From: Mortierella sp. BCC40632
Lineage: Eukaryota; Mortierellomycota; Mortierellomycetes; Mortierellales; Mortierellaceae
Length of the DNA stretch: 64,000 bases
Reading direction: 5' to 3'
Assembly (NCBI GenBank): GCA_011634665.1
Contig: WAEK01000001.1
Span: 96,001-160,000 of the forward strand
Shown in pieces: positions 57,901 to 64,000 of the stretch; the stretch's first letter is position 1, and each line of letters begins with the position of its first letter. Below the pieces are notes generated by a model, which was not told the DNA's origin, made no database searches, and saw only the letters and a program-made list of their open reading frames with translations. A program made the translations under genes and the position numbers.

Positions 57901-58020
57901 CAGCAAGATACTTTTGCAGCCCAGCCAAGGAACGACGATAACGCAGGTCCGGCTCGAGAGCCGCCACACATCCGCGTGGCAATGGAGGAGCCAGGCTCTG
58001 GACACCGCCATCACCACTAG
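54357..58020 (+). CDS. Large membrane-anchored amphipathic-helix (LEA/apolipoprotein-like) protein
   Basis: No named family recognised. Exons 54357-54407, 54666-54891 and 55019-58020 give 1092 aa. Residues 1-110 are Ser/Pro-rich and disordered. A basic segment (RIEKRSGWLRR) precedes one hydrophobic helix (~132-149, LVFRLLLLYVGYTAFFV). Then come Tyr-rich repeats (YAEPYVDHYGRPLYKQSLEY, YEHVHPHVHKAYITLY), as in the perilipin/apolipoprotein style. About 750 residues of Ala/Lys/Glu/Gln helices follow, with 11-residue periodicity resembling LEA and apolipoprotein repeats (AKDFKDQLFRNAEYIRKKSD, AAEDAKQKANEAYEHA). Five copies of an 18-bp unit encode EEARKA near residue ~1004-1033. The tail is disordered and ends in His residues. 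A likely role is coating a membrane or lipid droplet, or stabilising membranes under stress; this is inference from composition and the anchor. Cysteine is nearly absent. Confidence 0.8.
54594..54633 (+). repeat. (CT)n tract in intron 1 of the 54357 gene
   Basis: About 20 CT units upstream of the acceptor at 54665; it may act as an extended polypyrimidine tract. Confidence 0.85.
57751..57840 (+). repeat. Five tandem 18-bp coding repeats
   Basis: Unit AGGAAGGCCGAGGAGGCT encodes R-K-A-E-E-A. The first copy has one silent change and the other four are identical at DNA level, so the array is recent or homogenised and probably varies in copy number between strains. Confidence 0.95.
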
Positions 58021-58538
58021 CTTATTTGTACATAGCTCTGAAAGGATGACTAAAGCAATGTTGTGTTTTTTTTGTGCTCAATCGAAAAGACAAGTGTGCG
58101 TGTGCCTGGTTGGAGAATGACCGGAAACGGAGCCGAGAGGCTCGATAGAAAGATGCATTTGGAGTGTGTCCACAGTCGAACAGCAGGCTCCTGGGAAAGC
58201 AAGACGCTCTCACAGGGACAAGCAACTGACACTGGCCAGTGATTGGCTTTGGACAAGAGCAAATTCGCTGGTGTGACCATTCGACCTTCTTGCGAACCTG
58301 TCCTCGAACGCTACTCGCCCAGGTCCATGGCCATCAGTGGACTACTCTCTTTTCATTCTGACGCTCATCTGTTTTTTCTTTCTTTTTTTTCTCACCCCAC
58401 GTTATTTTCTTCTTTTCTTTTCTCTTTCTTCTCCGCCTTTCCTTGCAGACATCTGGCCCCATCTAGCTCTTCCCTAATCATCTTTCCACGCGACCCATTC
58501 TCCATCCAAGTAGTTTTTCATCCTTGTCATTACCCGCC
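58021..58538. other. Intergenic region before the paraoxonase-like gene
   Basis: Plain sequence to about 58340, then CT-rich plus strand to 58538, as before other starts. No gene seen. Confidence 0.6.
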
Positions 58539-58620
58539 ATGCCCAGCACCTGTCTACTTCTTACAAGCGCAGTCGCTGCGATCTTCGGAGTTGCCATGTA
58601 TCTGCCGAGTAAGTATCGTT

Positions 58621-58687
<67 letters not shown>

Positions 58688-60365
58688 CTTTTCATGCCTC
58701 TACTTTCTTCTTCATGCATACTTGTTCCGTTTTGTCTTGGTACATCCATGTTTCTTCGATATGCAAAAAAAAAAAAAACTAAATTGAGAACAACCTCTCT
58801 GTTATTTGTTAAAACTACTTCCTAGTGCAAAGAAGCGCGACACTCTTTGAAGGCCCTGCTCAAGTTCAAAACTTTGGCATGGACCGATGCACACGAATTT
58901 CTGGTATGAGCTTTTTTTTTTTTTTTTTTTTTTTTTCAGAGGTCAACAGAGAAAGAGTCAAAAGTCGACGATCAAGTCTTTTATCGATCCAGGAAAACCA
59001 TCACTCAGACGAAACTTTCTTTTTGTTCGACATTTCTCTCTCTCTCTCTAACGAATAGGTCCTTCCTTCTGCGATGACGTTCGTATCCAACGCAATCTCA
59101 ACCTCGGCTTCCTGGCTTGTGATCCTTCTCTACCATACCGCAACTTTGCGGCCAACATTTATGATGAGTCCAAGATGAAGGAGGATGGTGCGCTCTGGAT
59201 ATATGATCTCAACAAGGTATGGGAAACGCTTTTTAACCTTGTTCGAGTCATAGTGGACATTTGGATTACACACTAAAAAAAAAAAAAGCGAAAAAGACTG
59301 AACAAAACCTTGGTTTTATTGAATAACTAGCCTGGATCGCCAGCAGAAAAACTGTCAATCAAGGGCTTTTCAGGACCTTTCCACCCAAGTGGAATCACTT
59401 TTGCACCCACGTCTGAAGATGGCACACCAGCACGAGTCGTGATCTTGGTTGTGAACCACGTTCCCTTTGAGACTCCTCGGGTCGAAATGCTCTACTACTA
59501 CCCTGCCCGGAAGAGCCTTGTCTACAAAAAGACAATCACAAGCGACAATTTCTTTGCGGCCAACAAGATTGCAGCCACCGGGTCTGTGTATGTCCACCAG
59601 TACGATGATACACCGTCCTTCTTTATCTCGAATGACCACGGATACAATACTTCGGATTGGAAGCGCGTGTACGAGGAAAAGTATAATCTTCCCGCTTCTT
59701 CAATCGTGTTTTACAACGCGCGTGCGAATGATGCTCAGGAGGTTGCATGGCGATTCCAGTTGCCCTCTGGTATTGTCGAGGGTGATGAGGCCAACTCTCT
59801 TTGGATCGCGCAGGCCAAGGCTGGAACTGTGGATCAATACAAGGCCCACGTGCTCTCGGCGGAACATCAGGAACAAAAAGTGATTGCAGCCGATACAAAC
59901 GAGCCCTTGACCGTGATTTGGCCTGGAATGTTGAGTGAGGAGTCTTTGAACCCTCAGATCTTTAACCATGGCATTGATTACGAAAAGTCGAGCCGAACTT
60001 TGGTGACGGTGGGTCATCCAAAGTGGAATGACTATTTGAAGTATGCGAAAGCCATGGCTGAGGGTCAAGACAAGGAAGAGAGCAATTCGCCCTCCAAGAC
60101 GGGCTTTGTCGTTTCGCGAGCTGCCGAGTACCCAGTCCGTGTGGGCCAGACACGGCCCAAGCCTCAAAAGGACGTTGTGATTGATCCCGAAGAGGTACCA
60201 CGTCGGTATCGTCTGCAACGGTTCGTTGAGCCCGTGATCAGTCATGATGGCAGCGAGTTTGGATCGCCTTCGGCGATTGCCGTGAGCGGAGATCGTGTGT
60301 TGGTCTCGAGCCACTTTGAGGAGGGGTTCTTGGATTGCAACATTGCTCCTTCTTCCTCGACCTAA
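58539..60365 (+). CDS. Paraoxonase/arylesterase-like protein (SMP-30 superfamily)
   Basis: Calcium-dependent six-bladed propeller hydrolase of the PON type; lactones or esters are the likely substrates. Exons 58539-58608, 58826-58903, 59059-59216 and 59331-60365 give 446 aa. The N-terminus has a hydrophobic signal/anchor (LLLTSAVAAIFGVAMYL), as in mammalian PON, where it is retained. Family marks: GPFHPSGITF, VVILVVNHVPFETPRVEMLY, FISNDHGY (the NDH carrying the catalytic-type His), and the C-terminal block GSPSAIAVSGDRVLVSSHFE ending FLDCNIAP, which matches the PON C-terminus. Cysteine in FCDD and DCNI could make the conserved disulfide. An insertion of ~80 residues relative to PON1 (around AKAMAEGQDKEESNSPSK) makes it longer than the ~355-aa animal proteins. 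An extracellular or ER-luminal location is inferred. Confidence 0.88.
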
Positions 60366-61194
60366 AAGATACATACCTATCAAGGGTAGGGGAGTCTATA
60401 TCTTCTATTTTTTCTTTCTATCTCTCTTATGTAGCCGTAATACATCAGCATGGACCCTTTTGATGAGCTGGATGAGAGTGTGTTTGTTGGTCAGGGGAGC
60501 ATTGGTTGTTTGATCAAGATTTTTTTTTTTTCTGGTCGACGCGGGTAGGAGAAGGGAAAAATGGGGGGGAGGGAGGGAAGAGAGAAAGGGAGGGACGGGA
60601 GGAAAGCATGTTGCTCTCAACGGATAACTAACAGCGTTCGGTCGTTTGAGGGAAAGAGATGAACGGAAACATGATGCATGGGCAAGGGGGACAGAGAGAG
60701 CATGGCTCTCTCTCCACCCCTCGTGCGACGATGGATGCCCGCCCGTTCATGCTACTGTCACTGGTGCCGCCGTTTCTTTTTTTTTTTTGGTTGGGTTGGA
60801 TGGATAGGATTATTATTATTGTTATTTACTGTTGCTTTTTTCTCTTTCTTTCTTTCTTTCTCTTCTCTCTCTCTTCTTTCTTGATCCTACTATTTCGCCT
60901 GAATTACTTCCCCTTGGTCATTTCATCTGTTTTTTGTTCTTTCTTTCTTTCTTCATCTTATCTCTCTCATCTCTCATCTCTCCCATCTCTGCATCCCGCT
61001 CGCACACATTCATACACTCACATTCAGTCATACGAACATACCATTTGTTTGCTTCTTCCAGTCGCACACACTCCACTCTCACACTCTCACACACTCTTCT
61101 TCGTTGTGCGTGCCTCTCTCGGCATCTCGGCATCATCTGGTTCATTGCACTCTTTCGGAAGCAGTCGCGCTCTCTTTCTCTTTCTCTTTCTCTT

Positions 61195-61228
<34 letters not shown>

Positions 61229-61319
61229 TTCTCTTTTCAGGAACACCACAGTCTCACTCAAAGTGACGGACCGAAACATCAAAGTCGGGAGTTTGCCAAT
61301 AGAACATACTGCAACCAAA
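60366..61319. other. Upstream region and 5' leader of the Kelch gene
   Basis: G/A-rich 60540-60605, then CT-rich plus strand 60830-61240 ending in a good acceptor (TTTTCAG at about 61233-61239), so a leader intron is likely. The leader exon runs on to the ATG at 61320. No other gene seen. Confidence 0.55.
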
Positions 61320-62901
61320 ATGGGAAACCATCGGACACCATCAGGCGAGGCCCCTGTGGAGGGTTCTACCCCGCGAGCCAGTCGCCATCAACGACATTCC
61401 TCGAGGTAATGCCAGAGAGCGAGTGGTGAGTGAGAGAAAAGAAAAAAAGACCAAGAGGCAAAAGAGGCTCTATGGATGGCAAGCAATATGTGAGGGGGTA
61501 AAATGGAGTATGTTTCATTGTTTGTTCAGCAACATGCAAGATGTTATTTGGGTCGGGATGAACGGATGGACGATTGTTTGATGGGATAGGGGAAAAAGAG
61601 ACGCTGTGAAAAAAGTCAAGCACAGGCCCTTCTTCTGTGTCTGGATTGGACAGCGGCCGACGATCCTGTGGGCAGACACAGGGCCAGGACAAGGGCCAGG
61701 TGAGGCCAGACTGCGGGGGGGGGGAGAGAGGAAGAAGAAGGGGACGGCTCTTTTTTTTTTTCTTTCTTTTCGGATAGGTCTGGTGAGAGAGAGAGTGAGA
61801 GAGTGAGAGAGAGAAAGAGCAAGTAAGAATCATCGGGTCACACATGTCATCTCATCCCAAGGCATTTGTCCCTTCCCAGAACTACATGCACCTCCACAGT
61901 ACTAGATCATCCGCTAGACTGTGCGATGCTCTTGATTTCTGGGTCATGTCATCATGCAGGTCGTTGAGGAGACAAGAGCGAGAGTGAGAGTGAGAGTGAG
62001 AGAGAGTGAGAGAGAGGAGTGTGTTGGGGTCCCAATCTCATTTATCCTACCTTCTCGCCCACCCCCCACCACCCAGCAGTCGATGATACTCACCCTCGCT
62101 ATCTCCCTCTCCTCTCTCTCTCTCCCACCCGCTTCCACCACCCTGTCCTGCGATTGTGTTTTTTTTTTTTTTTCGCGGGATCGGTTCACTTGTCTCTTTC
62201 CCTTCTCTCACTCACTCACTCACTCACTCACTCTCCTTCTCTCCTTCTCTCCTTCTCTCTTTCTTTCTTTTTTTACTCCATCCTCTCGATCGCCTATCTG
62301 TAGATCAAGGGTCCATTCACCTTCATCTAGAAGCTCCTCTGGTCGTCATCCTTTGCCGCCTTCATCACCATCATCTTCATCATCCGTGTCCTCCTTCTCC
62401 ATCATCAGTCCTGTACAAGACATCCCGCTCGTGTTCTCCACCCGATCATCCTCTGCGCATCCTCCTCATCGCCCCATCCCTGCTCCTCCATCTGCCTCAG
62501 CCACCGCTCCACCCGGTGCCGACACGAGTTGCAACAGTATCACCAGCACCCACAGCTACAGCAGCTTGAACAGTATCACCAGCACGACTGCGAGTCTATA
62601 CCATCGTGACGGAGGCGCCATTATCAGCAACAGCATCCTGAATAACGCCGTCCACCAAAGTATCATTGAGAGTGGCAACCATCCTCACTCACAGAGCGCC
62701 GGTAGCAATTATTCCAATAGTAATAACCACAGTGGGAGCCCACAAGTCTTTGGAGGCGCCTGGAATAGCAACAACAGTTTCTTTAGCCTGAAGCATACGC
62801 GAGGACCCTCCGCCGGCACTATGTCTGGAGCCATGAGTCCCACGGGACAGCAGCCATCGCAACAACAGCAACAGCAGTATCAACAATACCACCAACAACT
62901 T

Positions 62902-62932
<31 letters not shown>

Positions 62933-63973
62933 TTATCGCGAGCACTAATTCGTCACCCGTGTCGACAGGGTCGATTTCGAGGCCCCCGATGAGTTCGCAA
63001 AGGGTCCATGCCACGCCAACCCCGTCAGGCAACGGAAACCACTCGCACTCGCTTCCATCGCACGTCAACAGTTCTTTCTCGTCCTCGGTCGGGTCAGCGG
63101 GTGAGCCTATCTCGATTATACCTTACTTTGTAGGCCCTGCGGGAGGAAGCCACGGCCTTGACAGCAATGGGACCAACAGCCACGAGATCTTTGATGGTAA
63201 TACGTCTTTGGATGCGTCCGTGTCCTTATCGCAGACGATGGTCGGGGGACGATCCAACCATGGATTGCAAACGGATGGGGTTGCTTCTCCTGCAGCGGCT
63301 TCCCCTCCCTCGACGGGATCAGCCAATTCGGGGGCCACCCATAGTCACCATGCCTCCGTCTCCTCTACCACGTCCTCGCACGGCGCGGCCAGCCATCGCC
63401 AGCACCCGCATCCGCAGGCTCAACAGACACAACAGGCTCAACAGACTCAAGCACAGCACCAGCCATCGAACCAGCATTCGCACACTCATTCCCAAAGTGG
63501 CAGTAGCAGCAGTGGAGGAAATCCTCATCACCATCATCATCATCACCATCACCATCACCATCACCACCAAGGCAGTAATGCTTCCCAGCAGTCCGCTTCA
63601 GCTGCCACCGCTGGCCAACATGGCTCGACCACGCCAACGGTGGGGGGTACGGGTGCAAGCGGAGGTGGCAGCTCGACAACGACGGCAGCGACATCAACAG
63701 CAACAACGACGACGACAACGACGCATCCTCGGAAACATCGAACCCGAGGTGGAACGAACCCAGGGTCGAGCTCTGCAGCAGGTCCACGACCTAGCACGAC
63801 AGTCTCTCCAGCGCCGACGCCTGCCATGCATTGGTCCCGTGCCAAGGTCCATGGTCAGATCCCACCCAAGGAACTGAGAGCACAGACAGTGAATCTGGTG
63901 GGCGAGTCTGTGTACGTCTTTGGAGGGTGTGACACGAAGACCTGTTATAATACCCTGTATATTTTCGATGCCG
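61320..63973 (+). CDS. Kelch-repeat protein with long low-complexity N-terminus, 3' partial
   Basis: Exons 61320-61405 and 62304-63973; the gene continues past the window after a GTAAGT donor at 63974. Start MGNHRTPSGEAP was chosen because its donor joins the acceptor at 62303 in frame (R-S-R-V-H-S). The next ~480 residues are Ser, Gln, Asn, Thr and His-rich, with a polyQ segment (~62855-62935) and a run of about 13 His (~63527-63567). The final visible part is the first Kelch blade: HWSRAKVHGQIPPKELRAQT then VYVFGGCDTKTCYNTLYIFD. That block resembles fungal Ral2/Kelch proteins linked to Ras signalling and polarity, but the rest is needed to name it. Gly2 with Thr6 fits an N-myristoylation signal. 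Intron 1 is long (898 nt) for this genome and contains its own open frames, which I reject. Confidence 0.85.
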
Positions 63974-64000
63974 GTAAGTGACTTGCACCGAGAGTGTACA

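Noticed and set aside
57397..58017. Minus-strand frame with LLGLPS repeats
   Set aside because: Reverse reading of the RKAEEA coding repeat in the 54357 gene.
61406..62303. Open frame extending upstream of the Kelch exon from 61954
   Set aside because: Composed of repeat-coded residues, and the spliced MGNH start joins the exon in frame with good donor and acceptor.

Overview
The window is nuclear DNA from a filamentous fungus. The genes are split by many short introns with GTAAGT-like donors, frequent CTAAC-type branch sites and YAG acceptors. The proteins include fungal clathrin heavy chain, Set1, Rpt4, THOC3, Ero1 and cyclin L. Several features suit an early-diverging lineage, most likely Mortierellomycota/Mucoromycota: a VMP1 gene, an animal-like peroxisomal MFE-2 with one dehydrogenase domain plus SCP2, a paraoxonase-like enzyme, and very long homopyrimidine and homopolymer tracts between genes and in introns. 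The lineage call is inference; I have no marker gene that settles it.

Layout from left to right. 1-1796 (+) is the 3' part of a ThrE/Prm10-type membrane transporter. 2283-5501 (-) is VMP1 with an unusual N-terminal SAP-like motif. 5502-10349 has no protein gene that I can see, but holds two tRNA-Pro(AGG) genes inside a nearly perfect 297-bp inverted repeat with an 89-bp spacer. 10350-13338 (-) is ERO1. 14759-20997 (-) is clathrin heavy chain (8 exons, 1680 aa). About 21240-23700 looks coding-like but I could not assign it. 24098-24856 (-) is a PRA1/Yip3 family protein. 27077-32468 (+) is the SET1 histone H3K4 methyltransferase. 33952-35825 (-) is THOC3, divergent from 36291-38352 (+), the 26S proteasome ATPase RPT4. 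38353-42797 is a long repeat-rich leader/intergenic stretch. 42798-44436 (+) is a signal-anchored cysteine-rich membrane glycoprotein. 45156-45844 (+) is an SCP2-domain protein, followed by 46634-49161 (+), MFE-2, whose C-terminal SCP2 domain is its close relative. 49696-51300 (-) is an F-box protein. 51628-53360 (-) is cyclin L. 54357-58020 (+) is a large membrane-anchored amphipathic-helix (LEA/apolipoprotein-like) protein of unknown role. 58539-60365 (+) is a paraoxonase/arylesterase-like protein. 61320-63973 (+, partial) is a Kelch protein with a long low-complexity N-terminus.

Most genes are unrelated housekeeping genes in no functional cluster, as is usual in fungi: membrane traffic (clathrin, PRA1, VMP1), ER redox folding (ERO1), chromatin and mRNA work (SET1, THOC3, cyclin L) and protein turnover (RPT4, F-box). 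The two SCP2-domain genes are the one clear tandem relationship. A recurring layout rule is that the sense strand upstream of the start codon is strongly pyrimidine-rich, and its polarity flips with gene direction. I see no transposon, CRISPR array, virus or toxin gene. The best candidates for something undescribed are the amphipathic-helix protein at 54357-58020, the SAP-VMP1 fusion and the tRNA palindrome. Exon boundaries were read by eye; in the complete models the summed exon lengths are multiples of three.
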